A stretch of 64,000 nt of DNA, from assembly GCA_046155895.1 (NCBI GenBank), contig JBJXFB010000167.1, positions 9,687 through 73,686 on the forward strand, written 5' to 3'. Position numbers and translations under genes: made by a program. This DNA comes from DASYPQ01 sp046155895. Its GTDB lineage: Bacteria > Planctomycetota > UBA1135 > GCA-002686595. This document shows positions 43,291 through 51,094 of the stretch, piece after piece; positions within the stretch are counted from its first letter, which is position 1, and the number at the start of each line of letters is the position of its first letter. Below the pieces are notes generated by a model. It was not told the origin of the DNA, searched no databases, and saw only the letters and a list, made by a program, of their open reading frames with translations.

Positions 43291-44589
43291 ATGAACACGA
43301 GATCCCTGACCATCCTGGGCATCGTCACGGCGCTGGTGGCGGTCCTCGCGATCGTGACGCTGCAGAAGCGCGAGAGAGCCGTCGAGGCCACTCCCACCGG
43401 CCAGAAGCTCTTTCCCGCGCTCACCGCGAAGATCAACGATGCCGCCGAGATCGAAGTGAAGCGCCAGGACGGCGTGACCACGCTCAAGAAGGCCGGGGAG
43501 ACTTGGGGCCTGGCGGAGAAGAACGGCTACCCCGTGGACATGGCGGCCGTGCGGAAATGCCTGATCGGCATGACCCAGATGACCACCGCGGAAGAGAAGA
43601 CCGCCGATCCCGCCCTGTACGCCAAGCTCGGCGTCGAGGATCCCGCCGCCGAGGGCGCGACCTCGACGCTCGTGACCGTCCGCGACGCGAGCGGCGCCAC
43701 GCTGGCAGCGCTGATAGTCGGGAAGGAGCGCACCGGCAAAGGCCAGGGGAATGTCCGCCAGGTGTACGCACGCAAGTCCGACGAGGCCCGTTCGTGGCTC
43801 GTGAACGGCGACCTCGGCCTTCCCGAGGAGGGCACGGACTGGCTCGAGAAGAAGATCCTCGAGATCAAGCGCGAGAGGATCCGGGCCGTCGAGGTGAAAC
43901 ACGCCGACGGCCAGGTCGTCCTCGTCGACCGCGACAAGCCCGAGACGGACAACTTCACTCTCCACGACATCCCCGAAGGCAAGGAGCTCTCCTATCCGTC
44001 CGCGCCTGGATCGCTCGGCGGCGCGCTCGAATGGCTGAACCTCGAGGACGTGAAGCCGGCCGGCGAAATGGACGTGAAGGACGGCGCGACGGCCACGGCG
44101 AAGTTCTCCTGCTTCGACGGGCTGACCGTCACGGTCACCACGAAGAACGTCGAGGACCGGACCTACGCGCGTTTCGAAGCTTCCTACGAGGCTCCGCCCG
44201 AGATCCCCGGGCCCCCGACTCCAGCCGCCGAGCCCGACGCGGAGAAGACCGAGGGGGCCGAGACGGCCGATACGCCCGAGATGGCGGCGGGAGCCGACAA
44301 GAAGTCTCGCGAGGAGGTCGAGAAGGAGGCCGCCGAACTGAACGCCCGTCTCGGCGCCTGGACCTTCGTCGTCCCTTCCTACAACAAGTCGAGCTTCCAG
44401 AAGGTGAAGAGCGAACTGCTCAAGGACAAGGCTCCGCCCCCGGTCGCCCCTCCCGAATCGTCGATGCCGGAGGAGACGACGACTCCCGCGCCGCCGGAGC
44501 CGCAGGGCTCGGAAGGAACTCCGCCGAAGGAAGAGAAGACTCTCGAACCCGAGCTGGAACCGAAACCTCCGGGGTTCGAGAATTCCTGA
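43291..44589 (+). CDS. DUF4340 protein of the Gld-type ABC operon
   Basis: 432 residues, 4 bases after the GldG-like gene. One N-terminal membrane helix (LTILGIVTALVAVLAIVTL) and an outer beta-rich domain with WGLAEKNGYPVDMAAVRKCL, KLGVEDPAAEGATSTLVTV and LVNGDLGLPEEGTDWLEKKI, as in DUF4340 proteins. The last 130 residues are rich in proline, glutamate and alanine, low in complexity (PPEIPGPPTPAAEPDAEKTE and TPAPPEPQGSEGTPPKEEK) and interrupted by a folded-looking piece. DUF4340 genes commonly sit behind gldG-like genes; the protein probably belongs to the same outer complex (inference). Confidence 0.88.
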   Translation: MNTRSLTILGIVTALVAVLAIVTLQKRERAVEATPTGQKLFPALTAKINDAAEIEVKRQDGVTTLKKAGETWGLAEKNGYPVDMAAVRKCLIGMTQMTTAEEKTADPALYAKLGVEDPAAEGATSTLVTVRDASGATLAALIVGKERTGKGQGNVRQVYARKSDEARSWLVNGDLGLPEEGTDWLEKKILEIKRERIRAVEVKHADGQVVLVDRDKPETDNFTLHDIPEGKELSYPSAPGSLGGALEWLNLEDVKPAGEMDVKDGATATAKFSCFDGLTVTVTTKNVEDRTYARFEASYEAPPEIPGPPTPAAEPDAEKTEGAETADTPEMAAGADKKSREEVEKEAAELNARLGAWTFVVPSYNKSSFQKVKSELLKDKAPPPVAPPESSMPEETTTPAPPEPQGSEGTPPKEEKTLEPELEPKPPGFENS

Positions 44590-44598
44590 TCGCCGGCT

Positions 44599-45207
44599 TC
44601 ACCTCCGCGAGACGAACGGGCTCTCCCGCAGACAGAAGCGCAACGGGAGGTCCATCCCTTTCCTGATCCCGACGCGCACGTCGCGGACGACTCGGGCTCG
44701 CGCAGGACGAAGGAGCCGCGACTCCCGGAGCCCGACTGGCCCGCGCGCGAAATCGAGGCCGTCGTGCGCCCCCTCGATGCCCAGGGCCTGGACCAGCTTC
44801 CCCGGGCCGCTGCACAGATCTCGGTCGTCGACATCCCCGCGGCGCGAGCGCATGAGCTCGAGACCTTCGATCGGCTCGAGGGCGCGCAGGAGCACGGCCT
44901 CACCGATGCCCGCCTCCGCCGTCACGACATTGAGGCAGCGATGGATTCCGTAGATCAGGTAGACGTACGCGCGACCGGGAGGCCCGAACATGGACGCGTT
45001 CCTGGCTGTCGGCCCGCGGAACGAGTGCGAAGCGGGATCGTCCCGCAGGTAGGCCTCGGTCTCGACGATGATGCCGGCCGTCCTCCCCTCGGGGGAATCG
45101 TGGACGAGGACCTGGCCGAGCAGGTCCCGCGCGACGACCGGAGTCGGCCGCAGGAAGAAGGACCGCAGGATCCGGCGGCCGATGATCGACGAGCTAGCGC
45201 GCGCCAC
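44599..45207 (-). CDS. mpg: 3-methyladenine DNA glycosylase (AAG/MPG family)
   Basis: 202 residues from GTG 45207. Family marks: FFLRPTPVVARDLLGQVLVH, the catalytic glutamate in IIVETEAYLRDDPASHSFRG, ARNASMFGPPGRAYVYLIYG, HRCLNVVT and LCSGPGKLVQALGI. It removes alkylated or deaminated purines from DNA by base excision. Its first 14 bases overlap the end of the DNA methylase gene, so the two are translated together. Confidence 0.93.
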   Translation of the reverse strand: MARASSSIIGRRILRSFFLRPTPVVARDLLGQVLVHDSPEGRTAGIIVETEAYLRDDPASHSFRGPTARNASMFGPPGRAYVYLIYGIHRCLNVVTAEAGIGEAVLLRALEPIEGLELMRSRRGDVDDRDLCSGPGKLVQALGIEGAHDGLDFARGPVGLRESRLLRPARARVVRDVRVGIRKGMDLPLRFCLRESPFVSRR

Positions 45208-45913
45208 GCTTCTCCGCGCCGGCCGGGCGGTCCTTCTTGAAGATCAGGAGGTGGTTGAAGCCGCGCAGGAAGAAGTTCTCCTCCGCGGCCGCGCGGTGGA
45301 AGTTCGGGCGTTCGAGCTTGCGGTTCCCGCGCACGACCGCGATGTGATCGACGGGACGGAAGCGCTGGGCGAGCATCGAGTAGAAGACGGCCCCGATCCC
45401 GACGAAGCCGCGCTTCTTCCGGAAGCTGTCCCCGCAGAACACCGCCAGGTAGCGGCGATCGCGCAGGATGCGGCCCGCTTCCGCGAAGGCCGCCCCCATC
45501 GCCTCGAAGTACTCCGACTCGAAGGCGTCGAGCTCGCCGATGCAGTCTTCACCGCCCGAGTACTCGACGTGGGTCGAGTACGGCGGGTCCATGAACACGA
45601 AATCGGCCTTCGCGTCCTCGAGGGGAAGCTTGCGCGCGTCCGCGCGGAAGATGTCCGGACGAGGGGGCGCGACGTCGTAGCCGAGCGCGCGGCGCGACAG
45701 GCTGCGCGCGACGTCGATCGTCGTCCCGCCGCCGCAGAAAGGATCGACGACCAGGTCGCCTTCGCGCGTGTAGCGCTCGAGCAGGTTCCAGATCACCCAG
45801 GCGGGCGTCGATCCGGCGTAGGCCGGCGTGCCCATGGGAACGTCCCCGTACTGCGCCGAGGGGTAGTACCAGAGCGTGGTCGTCTGGAGCTTGAGCGGAG
45901 GCTTTGCACCCAT
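45194..45913 (-). CDS. Orphan DNA adenine/cytosine-N4 methyltransferase
   Basis: 239 residues. N-terminal YGDVPMGTPAYAGSTPAWVI and VVDPFCGGGTTIDVA (motif I, AdoMet site) precede FVFMDPPYSTHVEYSGG (motif IV, catalytic DPPY). The order, FGG motif before DPPY, fits compact N6/N4 methylases. FNHLLIFKK closes the protein. No restriction gene is near, so it is an orphan or belongs to a group of RNA or DNA modification enzymes; the target base cannot be inferred. It overlaps mpg by 14 bases. Confidence 0.8.
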   Translation of the reverse strand: MGAKPPLKLQTTTLWYYPSAQYGDVPMGTPAYAGSTPAWVIWNLLERYTREGDLVVDPFCGGGTTIDVARSLSRRALGYDVAPPRPDIFRADARKLPLEDAKADFVFMDPPYSTHVEYSGGEDCIGELDAFESEYFEAMGAAFAEAGRILRDRRYLAVFCGDSFRKKRGFVGIGAVFYSMLAQRFRPVDHIAVVRGNRKLERPNFHRAAAEENFFLRGFNHLLIFKKDRPAGAEKRGAR

Positions 45914-45923
45914 TCAGGGCGCG

Positions 45924-46280
45924 CTAGCTGCCGGTCGGGCTGGAGTCCGGGATCCACAGACCCGGGGCCGCGTCCGCGCTCGGCTCGCCCTCGATCGACC
46001 TGTCGCACGCCGAGCCGCCCTCCGGGGACGCCAGCGCGCTGTCGGCAGGCAGGCAGGCGGCCTCCGAGCCCGAATCCTCGAGCTCGAACTCCATCGGCGT
46101 CCCCTCCGGCAACGTGTCGGCGGCATGGACGCGCCGGACGATCCTGCCGCTCTCCAGGTACTCGTGGACGCTGATCGCGATCCCGGCGACGAGCATGGTC
46201 ACGAGGACCGCCAGGCTCCGGATGGAGAGGAATCGCGGGAGAGGATCGAGGGCGGATCGCAAGACGTGTTTCCTACACAC
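45924..46280 (-). CDS. Small single-span membrane protein, unknown
   Basis: 118 residues from GTG 46280. One membrane helix (SLAVLVTMLVAGIAISVHEY, about 22-41) is followed by an acidic, low-complexity tail with two cysteines (SGSEAACLPAD, GGSACDRSIEG). No family recognised. It sits 10 bases before the methylase gene and 47 bases after ino1, same strand. Codon use is like the neighbours. The start is uncertain because no ribosome site is clear. Confidence 0.5.
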   Translation of the reverse strand: MCRKHVLRSALDPLPRFLSIRSLAVLVTMLVAGIAISVHEYLESGRIVRRVHAADTLPEGTPMEFELEDSGSEAACLPADSALASPEGGSACDRSIEGEPSADAAPGLWIPDSSPTGS

Positions 46281-46327
46281 TTAGAACGTGTTGGATACAC
46301 CCATATTCCACCCGATTCCCCCAGGGA

Positions 46328-47626
46328 TCAAGCCTCGGAGGGTCGCCGCACCCCCCCTCCGGCCCGAAAACGGGTCGAGGGGGCCTCCGGAGGGGTCTGG
46401 AGGGGCTTCTCCAGGTGCCGGTGGGCGTAGTCGAGGAGCGCCTGGAACTGCGTCCGGAAATCGTGCCCCCCCCCGGCGATCGGCGCCTTGAAGAAGCTGG
46501 CGGTGTGGGACATCTCCCCCGTCTCCCCCTGCTGAAGGGCGAAATCGGCCAGGCGCGCGAGGTCGAGGACGAGCGGCGCCGCGAGGGCGGAGTCGCTGCC
46601 CGACCACGTGAACTGGAGGGTCATCCGCGCTCCGAGGAAACCCTCGAAGTGGACGAAGTCCCAGGCCGTCTTCCAGTCCTCGAGCGACGGCACGAAATCG
46701 ATCCCCACGTGGGTGTGGAGTTCCTCGCTTCCGAGGATCGAGCGCAGCGCCTCGTCCTTGTTCTTCAGCTTCGCCGCGCGATGCGCGCCGTCCGCGAGCA
46801 CCTCGCCGTCGCGGTTGCCCAACATGTTGTAGCCCTGCCAGGCGAGGACGCGCAGGTTGCGTGCGCTGAACATGGGCGCGAGGACGGTCTTCATGAGCGT
46901 CTCGCCGGTCTTTCCGTCGCTTCCGCAGTGCGGCACTCCCTGCTTCAGCGCGAGCTCGCGCAACGCGGGGATCGTCGATCCCAGGCTCGGAGTGAAATTG
47001 ACGTAGGCGCAGCCCTGCGACAGCGCCGCGTAGGCGTAGAGGACCGAAGCCGGCTGCGAACGACCCTCGTCGAGCGCGCTCTCGAGCCGCGGGAGCTTGG
47101 CCCACTCGCCCTGCTCGGGCCGCGCCGCCTCGGTGCTCGCGAGATGGACGACGACGACGGCATCGAGCTCCTCCCTCGCACGGAATTCGGCCAGATCCGC
47201 CGTAATCCGCGCGATCTGCTCGCGGGGTGGGGCCTGGCTCAAGGCGACGGCCGCCGGGTCCACTCCGGGGAGCCCGCGGTCGTGGACGTCGACGGTCCCG
47301 CACCGGATCCGCGCGGAGATCGCGTCCACCTCCCCGCGGGCGGCCTCGAGGAGGGACTCGGTGAGAATCCGCTGCTTCACGAGCTCGGCCGCGGAGACCC
47401 AGAGATCCCGCGCACAGACGTCGTGGCCGCCCAGGACGAGATTCCTCAGGGACGCCAACGGGAGGCGCGCGAGCGGGTCACGCTCCGTGCAGAGTCCGAC
47501 CGGCTCCAGGATCCCCGCGCGCAGGCCGGCGAGCCCGAAGGCGACGCAGGTCGAGATCGATCCGCGGGCCCCGACGAGCCAGAGGCCGACCCTGCGCGGG
47601 CTCGAGTTCCGCCCGTCCGCGCTCAT
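46328..47626 (-). CDS. ino1: Myo-inositol-1-phosphate synthase
   Basis: 432 residues from ATG 47626, overlapping the upstream stop by 4 bases (ATGA). Family marks: LWLVGARGSISTCVAFGLAG (NAD site), VNFTPSLGSTIPAL, GSDGKTGETLMKTVLAPMF, WQGYNMLGNRDGEVLAD and GIDFVPSLEDWKTAWDFVHF, the equivalents of DDxKSGQT and SYNHLGNNDG. It isomerises glucose 6-phosphate to inositol 1-phosphate, for inositol lipids or compatible solutes. The GARGS form of the nucleotide motif and DGKTGET variation place it in a branch away from actinobacterial enzymes. C-terminal 40 residues are proline/arginine-rich. Confidence 0.9.
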   Translation of the reverse strand: MSADGRNSSPRRVGLWLVGARGSISTCVAFGLAGLRAGILEPVGLCTERDPLARLPLASLRNLVLGGHDVCARDLWVSAAELVKQRILTESLLEAARGEVDAISARIRCGTVDVHDRGLPGVDPAAVALSQAPPREQIARITADLAEFRAREELDAVVVVHLASTEAARPEQGEWAKLPRLESALDEGRSQPASVLYAYAALSQGCAYVNFTPSLGSTIPALRELALKQGVPHCGSDGKTGETLMKTVLAPMFSARNLRVLAWQGYNMLGNRDGEVLADGAHRAAKLKNKDEALRSILGSEELHTHVGIDFVPSLEDWKTAWDFVHFEGFLGARMTLQFTWSGSDSALAAPLVLDLARLADFALQQGETGEMSHTASFFKAPIAGGGHDFRTQFQALLDYAHRHLEKPLQTPPEAPSTRFRAGGGVRRPSEA

Positions 47627-48600
47627 CGGGATCGGCCGGCCGCGGCTGCGCGCCGGGCCTCGATCCAACGCTCGACGACGCCGTCGTAACGCTCCGGCCA
47701 CCAGCGCGGGGATCCGACGCCGCCCTCGGCACCGGAGGCCGGCGCGGCGGACGCATCCGGCCGCGGGCTCGGATTCGAGGCAGATGTATCTCGCATGGAA
47801 CCGTCCGACGGCCGGTCGATGTGGGGAGCCGGATTCCCCATTGTGCCGTTCCCCTCGCTGGACGCCACTCCCGCGCCGGACGCGGGACCGCGGACGGCCT
47901 CGATCCGTCGCGCCAGGTCCGCGAGTTCGGCCTCGAGGGCCTCCAGGGATTCGTTCACGAACTCCCGGCCCCCCGGATCGACGCGCTCGGCGCGCTTGGC
48001 GAGTGCGCCGAGGGCCTCGGTGTCCTGGCTGGCAAGCCCTGGAACCGAGGCGAGTTCACGGATCCGATCCTGCAGACCGGCCGAGCGAGCGGAGAAGGTC
48101 GAACCGCTCGAGACGGTCCCCGAAGGACCCGGGGGCTGCCGCCTCTCCTCCGTGACGGCCGCGAGTAGCGCGAGCGCGAAAAACGGCGCCGCGAGGACCG
48201 CCGCCGAGGAGCGGGCTTCGTGGCTGAAGAACCGGCGGAGCGAAACGGCCGGGGCGATGCTTTGCACGAGCGCTGCGGCGACCGGCGAACGGTCTCCGAT
48301 CGATTCGATCTCGAACGCCGTCGTGACGGCGCCTCCAGCCCTGGAATGCCGGTCGATCGACCGGGCTACGGAAGCGGCATCGCGGCTGCGCTCCATCCAC
48401 CACGAAAGCGCGCCCAGGATCCCGACGAGGGCGAGGAGCGCCTTCGTCTGGGGATCGCCCGGATCCACGCGCACGCTCGCCGCCGCGGCCAACGCCGTGA
48501 TCCCGGCCGAGAGACCGACCATCGAGCTCTCGATCGCGACCAGGAAGAGCCGTCCTCGATGTGCCGCGCGGACCTTCGAGCTAACGGTGGTCGCTGCCAT
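47623..48600 (-). CDS. Membrane protein of unknown function upstream of ino1
   Basis: 325 residues from ATG 48600 (an ATG three codons upstream is possible). Hydrophobic segments near residues 21-42, 54-70 and 135-152; between the last two lie DAASVARSIDRHSRAGGA and FEIESIGDRSPVA. The C-terminal half is soluble, with a coiled-coil-like stretch (FVNESLEALEAELADLARRI) and a disordered serine/proline/alanine segment before RWWPERYDGVVERWIEARR. I do not recognise it with confidence; the layout recalls DUF4175-like planctomycete proteins. Overlaps both the YdjY-like gene (20 bases) and ino1 (4 bases). Confidence 0.62.
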   Translation of the reverse strand: MAATTVSSKVRAAHRGRLFLVAIESSMVGLSAGITALAAAASVRVDPGDPQTKALLALVGILGALSWWMERSRDAASVARSIDRHSRAGGAVTTAFEIESIGDRSPVAAALVQSIAPAVSLRRFFSHEARSSAAVLAAPFFALALLAAVTEERRQPPGPSGTVSSGSTFSARSAGLQDRIRELASVPGLASQDTEALGALAKRAERVDPGGREFVNESLEALEAELADLARRIEAVRGPASGAGVASSEGNGTMGNPAPHIDRPSDGSMRDTSASNPSPRPDASAAPASGAEGGVGSPRWWPERYDGVVERWIEARRAAAAGRSR

Positions 48601-49399
48601 CGGGCTCATCGGCCTCGGGAACGATCGGGAGTCGGGACTCGATCTCCGCGGGGAGCGAGGTCAGCGGCCCGCGAGAGAAGAAGAGCTCCACGGGGCTTCC
48701 CCGACCCGGCAGGAGCCAGCCGTTCGCGAGCCAGATGTTCTGCTTCAGACACTCCGGCCGCGCCCCGGTCAGGAGCGTGTTGCCCTGCTCGAAGAAGGTG
48801 ATGTTCACGAGATTGCCTTCGACATCCGCCGCGAAGACTTCCTTCTCCTCGCCTCCGCGGAAGCGAACCATCCGGGAGCCGAGGAACACCCAACGGTGCC
48901 GCAGCAGGCTCCGGCCCGTCTCGAGGTTCCGCAGGAGATCGTCGACCCGGAAGAAGAACGCCTCGCCCCCCTCGCGCCAGGCGACGTAGAGGAGGAAGCC
49001 GTCGCCCGAGGGGGATTCGACCGTGTACGGGAGGACCCCGTTGCGGAGATCCCCGGGCGTCGGCGGAGGGTCCTTGCGCTTCCACTGGGCATTCTGGCCC
49101 TCGGCGACTCCGAGCGCGAGCAGCGCTGCATTGAGGCGGCTCGGCACGATCTCGGTGAGGAAGAGGCTCTCGTGCTGCGCTCCCTGGGGGTTGACGAGCA
49201 GGTACTCGAGGAGATCGTCGCGGACGCCGACCGTGACCGGGATGGAGCACAATCCGCGCTCGACGTCGAGGTGGATGCCGTGCTCGAGGAAGGCCTTCTG
49301 GAGATCCGGCGCGCCCCGCTCGACCTCCTGCGCGGATCCGGCATCCCCGGTTCCCTGCATCAGCAGGGCCGCCATCGCGAGGACGCAGAACGTTCTCAT
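48581..49399 (-). CDS. Exported YdjY-like domain protein
   Basis: 272 residues from ATG 49399, with GAGGGG just upstream and a signal peptide (MRTFCVLAMAALLMQGTG). The N-terminal domain has LEHGIHLDVERGLCSIPVTV, DDLLEYLLVNPQGAQHESLF and SRLNAALLALG, as in YdjY-domain proteins common in planctomycetes. WVFLGSRMVRF and ADVEGNLVNITFF follow. The domain's function is unknown. It is the first gene of the overlap group with the membrane protein and ino1. Confidence 0.78.
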   Translation of the reverse strand: MRTFCVLAMAALLMQGTGDAGSAQEVERGAPDLQKAFLEHGIHLDVERGLCSIPVTVGVRDDLLEYLLVNPQGAQHESLFLTEIVPSRLNAALLALGVAEGQNAQWKRKDPPPTPGDLRNGVLPYTVESPSGDGFLLYVAWREGGEAFFFRVDDLLRNLETGRSLLRHRWVFLGSRMVRFRGGEEKEVFAADVEGNLVNITFFEQGNTLLTGARPECLKQNIWLANGWLLPGRGSPVELFFSRGPLTSLPAEIESRLPIVPEADEPDGSDHR

Positions 49400-49436
49400 G
49401 CTCCCCTCGTGGTCCATCCAGGTCCGCGAGTGAACT

Positions 49437-50237
49437 CTAGATCCCGCCCGCGAGAAGCGCCTCGCGACGCACGCCGATGCGGTCGAGATCCTCGCGCACG
49501 AGCTCGTACACGCTCTCGGCGTAGGCGCGGATCTCGTGCTGCGCGTCCGGCTTCAAGCGCTGCTCCAGGAAGTGCAGCACGCCCTGGAGCGACACGGTCC
49601 AGTAGGCCTGGCTGTAGACGTTCTGCGGCAGCAGGAGACGCGCGAGCTCCTTCGCGATGCCGCGCGCGAGGCGCTCCTCGTAGAGCTGGTAGGCGCGGCG
49701 GCATTCCTCGATCATGAGCTCGCGCTCGCGCTCGTGATCGAAGGCGGGATCGAGCGCCACCGAACTCTGCTTGTTCCCGTGCGGCGGGTTCCCGCGCATC
49801 ACCTTCGGCACGTAGAACTCGGGCGTCCACTGCACGTAGCGCCCGGACACCTCGTTCCAGCTGCAGCCCTTGTCCGTGTCGAACAGGACGTCGAACACCT
49901 CGAGGCGCACCGACTCCCCGTCGACCTCGTAGGTCCTCCAGCCGCTCCCGACCTGGTACTTGAACGCCTGGCGGAAGACGAACAGCGGTGCCTTCCAGTG
50001 GAAGGTGTAGTACGAATGGCGGTAGGGCGATGTGTGGCCGTGCTCCCACAGGAAGCTGCAGAGCTTCCGGTCCTTGTCGTCGAACTCGCCTTTCTGCTTC
50101 TCGTAGGAGATGCGCGCCGCGTTCACCACCTTGAGGGCGTGGTCGGCTTGCATGCGGTCGACGAGCGCGACGAATCCGATCCCGTCCTCGAGCGTTTCGT
50201 GAGCGCCCTGCGGCAGCCCGAGCTGCGTCGTCGTCAT
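49437..50237 (-). CDS. thyX: Flavin-dependent thymidylate synthase with an inserted segment in the signature
   Basis: 266 residues. Clear ThyX marks: NAARISYEKQKGEFDDKDRK, LCSFLWEHGHTSPYRHSYYT, FHWKAPLFVFRQAFKYQVG, SWNEVSGRYVQWTPEFYVP and the C-terminal ARLLLPQNVYSQAYWTVSLQ, HFLEQRLKPDAQHEIRAYA. The hallmark RHRxxSxNExSxRY is altered: R-H-R is K93-Y94-Q95, and about 27 residues (98-124) lie between VG and SWNEVSGRY. The enzyme makes dTMP from dUMP with methylene-tetrahydrofolate and FAD. It ends 37 bases downstream of the YdjY-like gene start; nnrD ends 5 bases upstream of its start. Confidence 0.9.
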   Translation of the reverse strand: MTTTQLGLPQGAHETLEDGIGFVALVDRMQADHALKVVNAARISYEKQKGEFDDKDRKLCSFLWEHGHTSPYRHSYYTFHWKAPLFVFRQAFKYQVGSGWRTYEVDGESVRLEVFDVLFDTDKGCSWNEVSGRYVQWTPEFYVPKVMRGNPPHGNKQSSVALDPAFDHERERELMIEECRRAYQLYEERLARGIAKELARLLLPQNVYSQAYWTVSLQGVLHFLEQRLKPDAQHEIRAYAESVYELVREDLDRIGVRREALLAGGI

Positions 50238-50242
50238 GCGGG

Positions 50243-51094
50243 TCAGTGTAGCCTCGCCTGCGCCGAGGGCAGAAAGGCAATGAGATCGGAAGCGACGAGA
50301 CCGCGTCGTCCGACCTCGGCGGCCGCGAGATCGCCTGCGAGACCGTGGACGTGTACCGCACTCGCTGCGGCGTCGAATGGAGTCCAGCTCGCGACATCGC
50401 CATGGGCACAGGGGGCCAGGTAGGCACCCAGGATCCCCGCCAGGACGTCTCCAGCGCCGGCGGTCGCCATCCCCGGGTTGCCTGTCTCATTGACGTACAC
50501 GCGCTCACCCTCCGCGACTACCGTCCGATGGCCTTTCAGGCAGCAGATCGCGCGAGCCCGGCGGCTCAGCTCCTTCGCAGCGGACGCCCGCTCGGCGTCG
50601 TCGCTCGAGATCTTCCGGCCGAGGAGCCGTTCCGCTTCCCCGGGATGCGGCGTGATGACCATGGCCCCGCGGCGCGGCGCGAGCACTTCGATCTCGCCGG
50701 CGATCACGTTGAGGGCATCGGCGTCGACCACCCAGGCCCCGTCGAAGCCGTCGGCGAGTAGGCTCCGGACGAGGTCGTGGGTCCGTCGCGAGGCCCCTAG
50801 TCCCGGACCGACGATGCGGACGTCGTCAGAACGTCCCGCGAGCCGCTCGGCTGCGTCGCTGTGGCCGCCGGACAGATCGACGAGGACGGCCTCCGGCGCG
50901 GCGACAGGCACGATCGTCCGCAGATTCGCGTCGAGGCACGCAACCGCGACGAGGCCGGCTCCTGCGCGCTGCGCGCTCCGCGCGGCGAGAACCGCGGCTC
51001 CCGGCATGTCTGCGCTGCCGCATAGGAGCAGGAGCCGGCCCGCATCTCCCTTGTGGGCGTCGAGCGCGAGGGCGGGAGGCGGACGCGGGATCAG
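50243..51094 (-). CDS. nnrD: ADP-dependent NAD(P)H-hydrate dehydratase
   Basis: 283 residues. The start is probably CTG 51094: it overlaps the asparaginase stop in CTGA and has GGAGG seven bases upstream; no ATG, GTG or TTG precedes the conserved part. Ribokinase-like marks: GDAGRLLLLCGSADMPGAAV, VGPGLGASRRTHDLV, VVDADALNVIA, MVITPHPGEAERLLG, CCLKGHRTVV and ATAGAGDVLAGILGAYLA. It repairs NAD(P)H hydrates with ADP. The epimerase domain (NnrE) often fused N-terminally is absent. Confidence 0.9.
   Translation of the reverse strand: MIPRPPPALALDAHKGDAGRLLLLCGSADMPGAAVLAARSAQRAGAGLVAVACLDANLRTIVPVAAPEAVLVDLSGGHSDAAERLAGRSDDVRIVGPGLGASRRTHDLVRSLLADGFDGAWVVDADALNVIAGEIEVLAPRRGAMVITPHPGEAERLLGRKISSDDAERASAAKELSRRARAICCLKGHRTVVAEGERVYVNETGNPGMATAGAGDVLAGILGAYLAPCAHGDVASWTPFDAAASAVHVHGLAGDLAAAEVGRRGLVASDLIAFLPSAQARLH

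Noticed and set aside
44599..45913. Restriction-modification system
   Set aside because: Only a methylase is present; its neighbours are a glycosylase and a small membrane protein, no endonuclease.
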